From positions 32,487,016-32,551,015 of the forward strand of contig NC_052475.1 in NCBI RefSeq assembly GCF_009730915.1: DNA of 64,000 nt, given 5' to 3'. Under the pieces are notes generated by a model. That model was not told the DNA's origin, did not search any database, and saw only the letters and a list, made by a program, of their open reading frames with translations. This DNA comes from Dioscorea cayenensis subsp. rotundata. Taxonomy: Eukaryota; Streptophyta; Magnoliopsida; Dioscoreales; Dioscoreaceae. The position numbers were made by a program, and so were the translations under genes. Shown here piece after piece: positions 1-10,700 of the stretch. Every line of letters starts with the position of its first letter. Position 1 is the first letter of the stretch.

Positions 1-151
1 TCCCAAAGCTTCTCTCATATTAACAGGCAAAAACTTGACCACAATATAAATCATACACCTGAGCTAGAGCTACTTTTAAGATTAGAAACAAATAAAAACC
101 ATCGATGCCTTTAAAACATAATTTTGGTTCGAAAACCCAAGCTATTCATAC

Positions 152-657
152 CTTCTCCGCTTCTTAATGATTGAATCATCTTCAATCTCGTCCACGACGA
201 CAAAAGACTCGTCCTTCTTCTCAATTTCCTCGCTCTTCCCACCATCAAGCCCTGAAACCCTATCCTTCTTCTCATCATCATCGCTCTCCCCGTCATCAAG
301 GCCCGAAGCCCCATCTTTCTTCTCATCTTCATCGCTCTTCCCATCGTTAAGGCCCGAAACCTCTTCCTTCTCATCATCGCTATTCCCATCATTGGACCCC
401 AAAATATCCGAGAAGAAATTATTCTCAAATCCCTCATGAACTTCCGGCGTCTCGGCACCACCATCATCGTTCTCTAATAAGAACTTCTCCAGCTCCTCCG
501 CCCACGAGGAGTTGGAGTCCGCCGGTGACAGCGACTGCTGCTCCGGCGAAGGGAAATCAAACAGGGATATGTCGCTGAGATCCAAGCTTGGAACTTCATC
601 GAAGTCTCGCAGAAGGGCTTCGAGATCGAAATCCTCAACGCCGTCGACCTCCGCCAT
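152..657 (-). CDS. bZIP60-like transcription factor, first exon (partial gene)
   Basis: The first coding exon reads from the ATG at 657 down to a GT donor at 151-150 and encodes about 168 residues. Seen: an acidic, Asp/Ser-rich N-terminus with the segment SSWAEELEKFLLEND, several Asp/Glu/Lys repeats of the type SGLDDGESDDDEKKD, and a basic end KKRRR immediately before the donor. Known: plant bZIP60 proteins (OsbZIP50/AtbZIP60) have the same order, an SW-x-EIE motif, an acidic stretch, then KKRRRR opening the basic region. They are ER-stress regulators whose mRNA is spliced by IRE1 in the cytosol. The bZIP, membrane segment and IRE1 hairpin would lie left of position 1 and are not visible. The read-through past the donor gives only two more codons, which supports an intron. 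Identity rests on the N-terminus only, so another bZIP or acidic protein is possible. Confidence 0.62.
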
Positions 658-1819
658 CAAATCTATAGAAAAATTAAGAAGAAAAAATCGAAGAGGTTTC
701 GCTAAATCGATGGATTTTTATAGGATGCGATTCCTTGGAGGGAAAGTAATCAAAGCCGGTGGGAAAGCTATCTTCAGGTCTTTCATCTTATACGGTGAAA
801 CCTCTTTTCTTCCGTCGATTTTGCGTTGAGATTTGGTTCAAGATTCATATCTACGGCGGATGAAGTGATGTTATGCTAGTTATTATTCTATAGCGAATTT
901 TATGAAACTATAAAGAGTTTGCCGTCACTCGACCAATAGGATTTCATTCTGGACTGGAGGAGTTGGAAGGTTGCCTCGAGATCTGGTTTTTAATGCATCG
1001 AGATACGGTTTCCTTAAGTTACTCATCCCAACCATTTTTTTTTTAAAATTGTGAGAGATCAAATTCTCAGTAAAATTTGAAATCGAGTAATTCATGCCTT
1101 TTGTTTTAATCTAATTTTAAACTCGCCCATGTTTATCAGGGAAGATTAAAATAAACTCTTGAGTTTGGATAATTAAAATCACTGGTGTAATTTAATGATG
1201 AAAAAATTGTTAGTGTTCTTGTTATTTATAAGTTTCACATCTTTGAAGCCATATTGTGATCAAGTCCTCAGCAATCATTATAAATTCAATATAATTAGCA
1301 AAGTTAATTAATAGCCTGAAACAATCAGATGTATTTCACTTTCATCATACTTCTTCCAAAATGGATATATAATCTTCTTAATTAATTATATGTACTTTTG
1401 GAACAGTGTGTCTGAAATTTTTCGTTTTAATTAGATCTCGCCTTGATGGGCATGCAATGCAACTAACTTGCCTTGATGAAAAAGACAAGAAAAGCGAAAA
1501 AGCAGAGCTATAGTAGATTAATGGAGGAGGATCTATAGGGCTGTGAGTTGTTATTGGTATGTAGTGGAGAGGGAAGGAGGAGCACCAAGAGAATGTGGAG
1601 CATGAAGTGCAGTGCAGTGCAAGCGAGGAGTCCATATTCATTTCCAATCTCCATCTTTGTGAACTGGCACAATGATTAGAGTTCAACTGTGGGGTCAATG
1701 GCAATGGCTATAAAGAGGAGATCATTTGTTAGAATGCATTATGCATGCACTCAAGGCTTAAGCTGTTTTTTAGCATTAGTACTAGCTAACTACTAAGTAC
1801 TGCTGATTTTTGGCAGAAA
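658..1819. other. Intergenic region between bZIP60-like and glycine-rich genes
   Basis: This is the shared promoter space of two divergent genes. Apart from the TATA box at 1709-1714 I see no supported gene, RNA or repeat here. Short ORFs in it have no recognisable domain. Confidence 0.6.
1709..1714 (+). promoter_or_regulatory. TATA box of the glycine-rich protein gene
   Basis: TATAAA in the context GGCTATAAAGAG lies about 110 bases upstream of the ATG at 1820, a normal TATA-to-leader distance in plants. Confidence 0.5.
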
Positions 1820-2602
1820 ATGGTTAGTTGTTCATTGTTCCTTGTTGCTTCTGTGGCAACAACTATTATGGCACTTTGTATTGTCCTTGCCAATTGTCAT
1901 GAAGAAACCAATACTAGAAATATGACTCTTGAAGCTCAGCTTCAGAACAAGAGAACTGTGTCATCCGCCATGGATGGAGGTGGAGGTGGAGGTGGAGGTG
2001 GTGGGGGGTATGGATGGGGCTGGGGCAGTGGAGGTGGAGGTGGAGGTGGAGGAGGTGGTGGTGGGGGGTGGTGGAAATGGAGGTGGTGGTGGAGGAGGGG
2101 TGGAAATGGAGGTGGAGGTGGTGGAGGAGGTGGCAATGGTGGTGGTGGTGGTGGTGGAGGTGGTGGTAGCAAGGGTAGTGGAAGTGGAAACAATGGTCAT
2201 GGTGGTGGCAAGGGTAATGGAAATGGAGGTAATGGTACTGGTGGAGGAAGCGGAGGCAATGGTAGTGGAAGTGGCAAAGGTGGAGGTGGTGGAAATAGTG
2301 GAGGACCTGGAGGTAAAGGTGGAGGAAGTGGAGGCAATGGTAGTGGGAATGGTAATGGTGGAGGTGGTGGAAGTGGGAATGGTGGTGGCAAAGGTGGAGG
2401 AAGTGGAGGCAATGGAAATGGGAATGGCCATGGGAAAGGAAACGGAGGAAATAGACGTGGAAGTGGAGGAGGTGGCGGTGGTGGAGGAGGACAAGGAAGC
2501 GGTAGAGGCAGCGGTGGCGGTGGTGGAGGAGGTGGTGGTGGTGGTGGTGGCAATGGTGAATGCAAGGGCAAATGCGGAAGGAACAAACATGGAGGTGCTT
2601 GA
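1820..2602 (+). CDS. Secreted glycine-rich protein (GRP)
   Basis: A single-exon ORF of 260 residues. The N-terminus (MVSCSLFLVASVATTIMALC) is a hydrophobic signal peptide, probably cut near residue 25 at LANC-HEE. From about residue 52 to 245 the protein is almost all Gly with interspersed Asn, Ser and Lys in GGGG, GNG and GSG units, plus a short Trp-rich island (GWWKWRWWW) near residues 82-91. The last 15 residues, with two Cys (GECKGKCGRNKHGGA), are not repetitive. Known: plant glycine-rich proteins with a signal peptide are cell-wall or extracellular structural proteins. The GGN/GGT codon runs open long His-, Pro- or Thr-rich frames on the other strand; these are shadows. No RNA-binding or oleosin domain is seen. 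Exact partner and tissue are unknown. Confidence 0.8.
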   Translation: MVSCSLFLVASVATTIMALCIVLANCHEETNTRNMTLEAQLQNKRTVSSAMDGGGGGGGGGGGYGWGWGSGGGGGGGGGGGGGWWKWRWWWRRGGNGGGGGGGGGNGGGGGGGGGGSKGSGSGNNGHGGGKGNGNGGNGTGGGSGGNGSGSGKGGGGGNSGGPGGKGGGSGGNGSGNGNGGGGGSGNGGGKGGGSGGNGNGNGHGKGNGGNRRGSGGGGGGGGGQGSGRGSGGGGGGGGGGGGGNGECKGKCGRNKHGGA

Positions 2603-3270
2603 AATTCATGCTTGCTTGCTTGCTTTCTATGTTTCTACTCGTTTATTGCTATACATTTCAATTTATCAGTCATAGCTTTTATTATATTGAGGAAGTGATT
2701 TTGAGAGTTTTGTGTTGATTAAATAATCAGTGTGAAGTTTTATTTTACCTATATACTAAGAGTTGTATTATGAATAATTTGAGAAATTGTTGGAGCTAAT
2801 GTTCATGAGATCAATTCTGAAATGTAAGGTTTGGATTCTGTATTTTTCTTGACAAAATGATAATAAATTGTTATCATATGTTGCTTGCTTTAGATCTGAT
2901 TTGTGTATCATGCCTCATAATCACTCTAATGGAACAGTACAATTACAATGACAACCCAAAAGAGAAAGGACTCTCAAACCACAAAGAAATCACAGCCTTT
3001 GGATTTCATTTCTGGTTCTTGGATTGCAGCAATGCATTGGATATCTTAATTTTCGTAGGCTTAAAACGTGGACCCAAAACTTAATCCCAGTTTTCACTTA
3101 AATAGGAGAGAGAAAAACACTTGTTTGCATTTCCTTCCAACCAGGTCTTCTTGCTTCTCTGAATGGTATGTGCTCTGTTTTTTAGTGAATTCTTAGAATG
3201 CTGCAATGTTCATGATGAATTTATAGTATGTTTCAACAGGTTAAACAATAACCTTTTGCTTGATTTCATC
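2603..3270. other. Spacer upstream of the PILS gene
   Basis: AT-rich spacer holding the 3' end of the glycine-rich gene and the promoter and leader of the PILS gene. No further gene or repeat is supported. Confidence 0.5.
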
Positions 3271-5184
3271 ATGGGTCTCTGGGATCTCTTTGTTACTGCA
3301 TCAGTCCCAATCCTTAATGTTCTTCTGGTTGCGATTGTTGGAGCATTCTTGGCAACAAATCACATCGGAATCCTTGGGGAGGAGACAAGGAAGCATTTAA
3401 ACAATGTGAGGAGTTCAGTGGTTTAATTTTTCCTTTTTTTGGTTTCCTGGGACAAAATTTATGACTTGATTATGTGCAGGTTGTGTTTTATGCATTTAAT
3501 CCAGCTCTCGAAGCAACAAATATGGCTCGAACTATCACAATGGAGAGCATGGCTTTACTGTGAGTTCCTTTTAAACCATGCATCATTCATTGAACTAGTT
3601 AGTAACTGAAAAATCTAAATACTTATGATGTTGATGCAGGTGGTTCATGCCACTCAATCTTCTCCTCAACTTCATTATCGGCTCCATGCTTGCATGGATT
3701 CTTATTCATATTGCAAAAGCTCCGACAAGACTAAGAGCTGTTATCTTTGCTACTTGTTCAGCTGGTAATTAAACACCTACGATTTCATGATATATGCAAG
3801 TGTAACAGAAAATTCTTTTTATGATCAGGAAACGTCGGAAATTTGCTGCTTGTTTTGATTCCTGCAATGTGTAAAGAGAAAGGAAGCACACTAGGACCTC
3901 CTGATGTTTGCCATAACTATGCATTAGCTTATGCTTGTCTCTCTATGGCAGTAAGTCTCTGCATTTCTGTAATCTAAGACTTATGATCATGTGGATTCAC
4001 GGGTATGTATTGATGGTGTTTGCAGACATGCACAGTTCTGCAATGGTCTTATGTGTTCAACATTGTCCGGATTTCTTCAACCTCCATAAAACACAAAATG
4101 AATCATGAGCATGCACTTGAAGAGAACATAAGCTTGCTTCCAAAGAGTTGCACAAATGAGATGGTGATTCGTAGATTGATGATTGCTTTACAGCAAAAAG
4201 TTTCAGCAAATCTATCATTTTCACAAACAAGAGCAGAACTTCAAGAAATTGATAATTTCATTGGATGTCTGTAGGTAATACCATTGAACAAGTTTGAAAG
4301 GCTTTTGATGAAATTCTCGCGTGCAATTGACCTGAAGAAATTGTTTGCGCCATCAACCATTGGAGTGGTATGTTAAGAACCTCTAATTGTGCTAGTTGCA
4401 GTGAGCTAATTGTAATTAATCCAATCAATTAAGTAATTAATTCCCCCATGTCAGATAATTGGATTTATCATAGGAGTGGTGCCACAAATTCGAAAAGCAA
4501 TGATTGGTGAAAATGCACCTCTTCGTCCGATTCATGATTCTGCTACTTTACTGGGGTATTTTTCTTATGAACTTCCTTTCAATTGCACTTGCAAATGATG
4601 GTGTTGAAAAACATCAAATGCAGCATTATTTTCTCTATGGTGTTCATAAATGCAGCAAAGGAGCAATTCCAAGTCTTATTCTGATGATGGGAGGGAATCT
4701 TACCAAAGGTAGTCATACTCATTGGTCAATCAACGCATGTTATTATACCAATGCTCTAATATATCCTCAATATGCCAGGTTTACGAGGTTCAGAAATCAA
4801 ATTTTCGCTCATAATCGGTGTCTTGTTGATTCGTTACATGGCTTTGCCATTGTTAGGCATAGCCATTGTGAAAGGAGCAATTCATCTCGGTATTGTGCAC
4901 TCCGATCCTTTGTATCAGTTCACCCTTCTGATGCAGTATGCTGTTCCACCTGCCATGAACATCAGTAATTCACTACTTGCTCAATTTATGACGTCGGTTA
5001 CTAAATTGCATTTGTTGTTATTGTTGTTATTTCTGAACTTTTATATCAATCTTTTGCAGCATCTATGATTCAAATGTTTGATGCTGGCGTGGGCGAATTG
5101 GCTGTGATATTTCTTTGGGCATATGCAGTGGCTGCAGTGACACTCACTTTATGGTCCACACTATTTCTTTGGCTTGTATCATGA
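3271..5184 (+). CDS. PIN-LIKES (PILS) auxin transport facilitator
   Basis: Inferred exons: 3271-3405, 3480-3559, 3640-3764, 3829-3950, 4026-4163, 4275-4367, 4455-4555, 4656-4708, 4779-4964 and 5060-5184. They join in frame into about 385 residues. Seen: the start MGLWDLFVTASVPILNVLL, then RKHLNN-VVFYAF, WFMPLNLLLNFIIGS, CSAGNVGNLLL, APSTIGV-IIGF, MMGGNL and MQYAVPPAMN. This order is diagnostic of the PILS membrane transporter family, with five-helix bundles either side of a hydrophilic loop. Known: PILS proteins sit in the ER membrane and limit nuclear auxin. The start at 3271 is chosen because the family begins exactly here; the upstream in-frame ATG at 3163 adds non-family sequence. The central-loop exon is the weak point: its donor at 4163/4164 is my choice, since reading on hits a stop at 4272. 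The loop is short. Overall call firm, paralogue number not assigned. Confidence 0.85.
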
Positions 5185-5218
5185 TACTCTCTTTTTTTGT
5201 CTTAGTATTATTATATTA

Positions 5219-5303
5219 GTGTGTGCTTGGATTGAGGGAAAGGAAAAAAAATTGCTGATTAATTTCCCATTTTATTCTCTCTTATTTCAATCCAAACACG
5301 CAC
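5219..5303. mobile_element. Small MITE-like inverted repeat
   Basis: 85 bp with inverted ends GTGTGTGCTTGGATTGA and, on the other strand, GTGCGTGTTTGGATTGA (15 of 17 match). It lies just past the PILS stop codon, probably in its 3' UTR. The GTTTGGATTG core resembles Tourist/Harbinger-type ends, and TTA-like bases flank it, but the target duplication is not convincing. Confidence 0.45.
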
Positions 5304-5811
5304 TTTATTACAGTAATGAAAAGATGATTACTAGCTTTAGTTCTTAAGCTCTCCAAGTTGGAGAAATCAGACTACAGTACTAAGATGGTCTTTGTTCAGT
5401 TGTAAAGTTTTTTCTGCTGAATTTGTTTGGAAGAATTCCATCACATGTTATTGGTTTAACTCATATCAATAACAATCAAATATAAAAATGTTCACAATGA
5501 AAGATTAATAATCAAATCAATGCATTATTTTTTTACCAAGAGCATTAATTAGCAAAACAAAGGAGAATAAGAAGAAGAATTAAGTTGAAGAAGTTGAGCT
5601 TTTGGGGCATCACCAAGACAGCTAAAGGGTTTGCCAGCTGCTTTAGATTCTGATGTAGTACTAGTTTGAGATTTTTTTTAAAAACAAAATTTTGTTATTA
5701 ATGAAAATGCAGTAGATTGCATTTTGTGGAGACTGGGACAAAAAAAGAGAGTTCAGAGTATGGGAAGTTTGTAGGAGTTTAGCACAGCCTGAACAGAGAA
5801 TTGTTGGGCTA

Positions 5812-5985
5812 GACCAAGTGTGGTCTCATTGTAATGTTCCAAAACATTCGTTTGTTTTTTGGTTGGCATTGAACAACAGGTTAATGAAAAGGAATAAATT
5901 GTATGCATAGAAGGTGATCAACTCTAATAATTGTGTGCTATGCAAATAATGCAATAGTGTTAGTGAAAGTATTGACTATTTGTTT
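5812..5985 (+). mobile_element. LINE remnant: zf-RVT domain fragment
   Basis: One frame reads VWSHCNVPKHSFVFWLALNN, then RLMKRNKLYA, a stop, then NCVLCK, a stop, and SESIDYLFF. The pattern W-x-PKHSF-x-FWLAL-x-NRL, followed by a CxxC and a D-[YH]-LFF motif, is the reverse-transcriptase zinc-binding (zf-RVT) region at the C-terminus of plant LINE polyproteins. Two stop codons show that it is dead. No reverse-transcriptase core or poly(A) tail is visible nearby, so this is a short orphan piece. Confidence 0.65.
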
Positions 5986-6308
5986 TTTTTAACTGTATAA
6001 TTAAGTTGTTTCATGTATATTATGTTTTTCCTGTATTTTTATTAATTTGAACTTAATAAATTTTCACTTTTGGCTTGACAAAAAAATTTATAAAAAATTA
6101 GACAATGACTTATAAAAAAGGTTGGAGATGCAAATTCATGTCTCTTGTTATACGGTGTTTGCACTCCTTGTCAATGTCCTCCAATCTGTCAGAGAATTAA
6201 ACATTATTGAATCATTATTGGAAGAGTGTTTTAAAAATTTTAAGTCCTAACATGCGTCCAATCTCATGCACTGCTACCAATTCAATATTATATTATATGA
6301 GTATATAC

Positions 6309-6311
<3 letters not shown>

Positions 6312-6347
<36 letters not shown>
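6312..6347. repeat. (TA)n microsatellite
   Basis: Pure AT dinucleotide run of about 36 bases. Confidence 0.9.
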
Positions 6348-6353
<6 letters not shown>

Positions 6354-6431
6354 TTCTTGAACTTGAGCATATCATGTACCGGAGATGACGACTGCCATTT
6401 TCTATTTCCTGTCATATGGATCCCTCAGTTT

Positions 6432-6432
<1 letters not shown>

Positions 6433-6469
<37 letters not shown>
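6433..6469. repeat. (AAT)n microsatellite
   Basis: About twelve AAT units ending in a T-rich stretch. Confidence 0.9.
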
Positions 6470-6632
6470 TTTTTTCTTTGAACAAAAATAAGAGTTTTAA
6501 TATTAATAATCTAAGAAGGACAATGGTTATGATATATAAGATTTTAATAGTAATAATCTTTCCGCGAGTTATAAAATTAAATAAATTAAATTCAACTCAC
6601 CTAACTTGGATTAGTGAGTTTATGCTCAAATA

Positions 6633-6671
<39 letters not shown>

Positions 6672-6925
6672 ATTCAAAGAGAATAAATGTTCATAATTGA
6701 AAAAAAAAAATTTAAAATTTATCTGTAAATTATTTGATTTATTGAGAAAATTATTAAATTATAAAAAGTATATATTATGGATTAATTGATTTCAAATTTT
6801 TAAAAACTTTTATAGGAGATAATTGTAAACTACTCCTTAATTGCAGTCTCACCCCAATGGTTTTTATTTATTTCTATTTAATTTATAGGACAGAACTTGA
6901 TTTATTTATTGAATAGATTATTTAG

Positions 6926-6958
<33 letters not shown>

Positions 6959-7794
6959 TGATACACCATAAAAAATATATCATAAATATGATTATCTACA
7001 AGTATAAGCATGAAAAAATATATATTAAAAAAAAGACATAAAGGTTAAATTAAGATGGAGGCGTATATAAAATTATGAATCACTCAAAATTACTAAAAGT
7101 GGTTAAGTAACTCAATGGAGATAAAATAAGAGGTGAGAGAGAGAGTTTTGATCATTCATCTACAGAGGATCGTTCATTCATATCAACTCTATTAAAATGG
7201 AAAATGGAAAGTTAAATGTCCTCAGTTAATTGTCGTATAGATCTCCAACATTTGACTATTTTTTTTAGTTTTAAATTAATTTATTAAAAAAAATTAGGAT
7301 CAATTTTGATAAGAATCAAAATAAGTGAAAGTAAACATTAATTGAGTATGCCGTTATTTCTTTCTAGTTAAATATCTTGATTGAGTAGTTTAGGTTAAGC
7401 TTCCAAGAGATCAATAGATTAAAGGTACAATTGAAATTTTTACAAATTTGAGAAATGAAAGACATTGAAAGAGTAAACGGTGAGTTTGTCAAAAATAAAA
7501 ATTTAATTATTCCATATAAATTAATTAAAAATATTTATTTTATGGAGTTAGGGTCCTTCGCAACACTGGTTTGAGGGGCACCTAAGTAGACCATTGCTAA
7601 AGAAAGCAACTCAGATTATTCACTTTAAAAAATCACTAGATTATTAGTCTTTAAAATAATAAATTAATAATAATAATAAAGTCGGAAAATCAGAGTTTTG
7701 GCAAAAGTATAAATAACTAAATTTTCAAAGGGTAAATTCGGTACTTTAATGTTCTTTATATTCTCGCCAATACCTCGTATTCCTCTCCGGCACG

Positions 7795-10700
7795 ATGGCG
7801 ACGACACCTCCGCCACCGGTCCAAACTCTCGAGCCGGCGCCGGCTCCTGCTCCGGCTCCTGCTCCTGCTCCTGCTCCGGCTCCGGCTCAGTCTCCATCGA
7901 CCCCAATTCTGCAACACCCGCCTTCGAGTCAACACGCTCCCTCGCTGGCCACCGTCAAATCGGAGATTTCGCCGGCGGAGCAGCCACCCGCCGTCAGCTC
8001 CCGCTCGCTAGAGCCCTTGGCTGCTTCTCCCTCCATCTCCATTCCCAGTTGCTCCGGTGAGTTTCGAGAATCGCCAAAACCCTAATTACATTTGGCTGCT
8101 TGCGGAAACCCTAGTTCGCTATGGTGGCAGTTCTCCTTTTTCTTTTCTTGTTTTCTTTGAGTTCTTAATCTCAATCTTGAAGTTATCTCAGCTACTTCTT
8201 CTCCCGAGCTCGTTGTCTGAAAGTCTTCTTCTTCTTCTTCTTTTTTTTTCTCCAAATAAATGTATTTATATATTGTTTCCCCATATTTCTTCTTATTTTA
8301 CTTTTAATCTTAAAATTTTGATTTTGATACGAAAAGTTTGATGTTGATTTATTTCCCATCTCATTCAGTGTAAAAAAGCCGTAGAATTTCTCATCCTCGT
8401 GTGTAAATTACTTGATTCTTGCCCTTAACTTTGGTTTTGATGATCTTCATCCGTCCAAAACCAATGTCCAAGATAAAACTTTTTTGTTTTGTTTTGTTTT
8501 GTTTTATTTTATTTTACTTTTGGTGTTTTTTTCTACAGGTTGGTTTTCTTGGGACAAGATCCACGAGACCGAGAGGAAGGTCTTACCAGAATTCTTTGAT
8601 GGGAAGTCGACATCCAGGAACCCTAGGGTTTACAAGTATTTCCGGGATACCATCATCACGCGGTTTAGGTTGAATCCATCTAGGAAGATCACGTTTACTG
8701 AAGCCCGGCGGGGGCTGGTCGGAGATGTAGGTTCTGTTCGGAGGGTCTTTGATTTCCTGGATTTGTGGGGATTGATCAATTATGCACCATCCACAAAGCA
8801 GGCTATTAAGGAGAGAAGAGGAGAAGAAGAGACTCAGGAGAAGAAGGAGAACCCCAAGAGGATTTGCACCACTTGCAAGTCTATTTGCAGTCTTGCTTGT
8901 TTTGCCACTGATAAGGTCTGCTCTCCAATTTGTTACTAAGTTTTTAAACCTCCTTAGATTCTGTGACCATATTTAGTTGAATTTTAACCAGGACACTGTC
9001 AGAACATGTTAAAGTAGCGGAACTCCATTAAAATTTAGAAGTGAAAGGAACCCCATTCTGATGATTGCATTAGTATATTTGAATTTGTAGAGGCTCTTTC
9101 AATTGCCAATTTTGACTCGTCACTTGTGTTACTATTAATTAGTATTTTAGTTGTTTAAATTTTGTATATTGTGGTGTACATGATGGTTTCTTAATAAGAA
9201 AGTACCCAAGCATATGCATGATACTTTTATTCCAAAATTTGTTTTAATGATCAAGAGTCTGACATCATAAACACTAAAATAAGAAGATTGATTTTACCAT
9301 TTTTACCTTCATTCATAGCAAACTACTTACTTGAACTAGCTTTTCATACTCATTTTGTGGGAGGTTGTTTCATGATCTATGTGGTTATTTGACCATTTGT
9401 GTTTTGTGTGTGTGTTTTTTTAATCTCTTAGTATACAGATCTTATTCTGTGTGCAAGATGCTTTGTTCGTGGGAACTATCGTCCTGGCCTCAGTTCTACT
9501 GATTTCAAGCGGGTTGATATTAGTGAAGAGATAAGGACAGAATGGACTGACAAAGAAACACTTCACCTCCTTGAGGCAATTTTTCATTATGGAGACGACT
9601 GGAAGAAAGTGGCAGAGCATGTTGGCAGCAGAACTGAGAGGGAGTGTATTGCTAGGTTCATCAAGCTACCTTTCGGTGATCAGTTTTTGGGTCCTTGTGA
9701 TTTCCCTGGGGATGATGATCATTATCAGGGAAGAGATAAGAATTGTGTTGGACATGGAGATGACATTGGAGAACAAGGTCCAAAGCGAATCCGTCTCTCA
9801 CCACTGGCAGATGCTAGCAACCCTATCATGGCTCAGGTGAGTTAGCCCTTGCTAGTGAATTTCATTCAACCATTGGTGGTGAGATATGTTGATGTTCTTG
9901 CATATTCTTTAGGTGGTTCATGATGCAACTATGACAGATGCATCATCTTTATTTTCTTCCTTAAGGGCACTGAATTTTCAGGAGTTAATGACTCATAAAA
10001 GGAATCTGGTTTTGTATGATTGTGTAAAATTTGGTAGGGATAGTGCATACATCATCAATTACCCAGTCTGCAGGTGTAGTTGTGTTGTTGGGTAATCTAA
10101 CCCACTAGCATGCAAAAGCTATCTATCTATAACCAAGCTACCGACACAGAATATGAATCTTTAGGAGTTAGAGTTTTTCACCTTCCTTTGTTAATGAATC
10201 GATACTGGATCAATTATAAACACGCACCACTAGAAACCCAAGCTAATGTTGAATCTTTATACGATTAATTAATTCTCTTCTAGTATCATCTAAGAAGCAC
10301 GGACATAGATACGGTGACACGACACGGACACGGTGACATGGTAGTTTCTAAAAATTAAGGACACGGGTACAGCAGGACACGGCTATAAAAAAAATATTAT
10401 TTATTATATAAAATATTTTATTATAAATATAAATCTATATAGTTTTCATGTAATATATGTTATATATTTACTTATAGATTAAGTTGGTGATCTTGTATAT
10501 TGGGAAGTAATTAGGAAATATACATGAGTAATTTAGAAAAATCATTTACAAAAGCATATGAGTGTCTGGAGGTGTCCACGGTGTGTTCGAGTATCCATGT
10601 GTCCGACACGGATACGACATGGGTACGCCAAGCTCCCAAGAGTGTCCGTGCTTCATAGAGTATCATGTTAAAACATATGTATACATTGAGGTTAGTGACT

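Larger units (their letters stand above)
5986..7794. other. AT-rich intergenic spacer with microsatellites
   Basis: About 1.8 kb of AT-rich DNA. It holds (TA)n runs at 6312-6347, 6640-6669 and 6926-6955 and an (AAT)n run at 6433-6469. No gene is supported. The last ~50 bases, up to 7794, should contain the SWI3B leader. Confidence 0.6.

Noticed and set aside
167-829. Ser/Phe-rich and other plus-strand ORFs opposite the bZIP60-like exon
   Set aside because: Shadows of the acidic Asp/Ser codons on the minus strand.
1914-2609. Long His/Leu-, Pro- and Thr-rich ORFs antisense to the glycine-rich gene, and a Val/Glu-rich frame on the same strand
   Set aside because: They are shadow frames of GGN repeat codons; only the 1820-2602 frame has a signal peptide and gene-like ends.
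4504-4968. 154-residue ORF overlapping PILS exons 7-9
   Set aside because: It runs through two introns in another frame; the spliced PILS frame explains the sequence.
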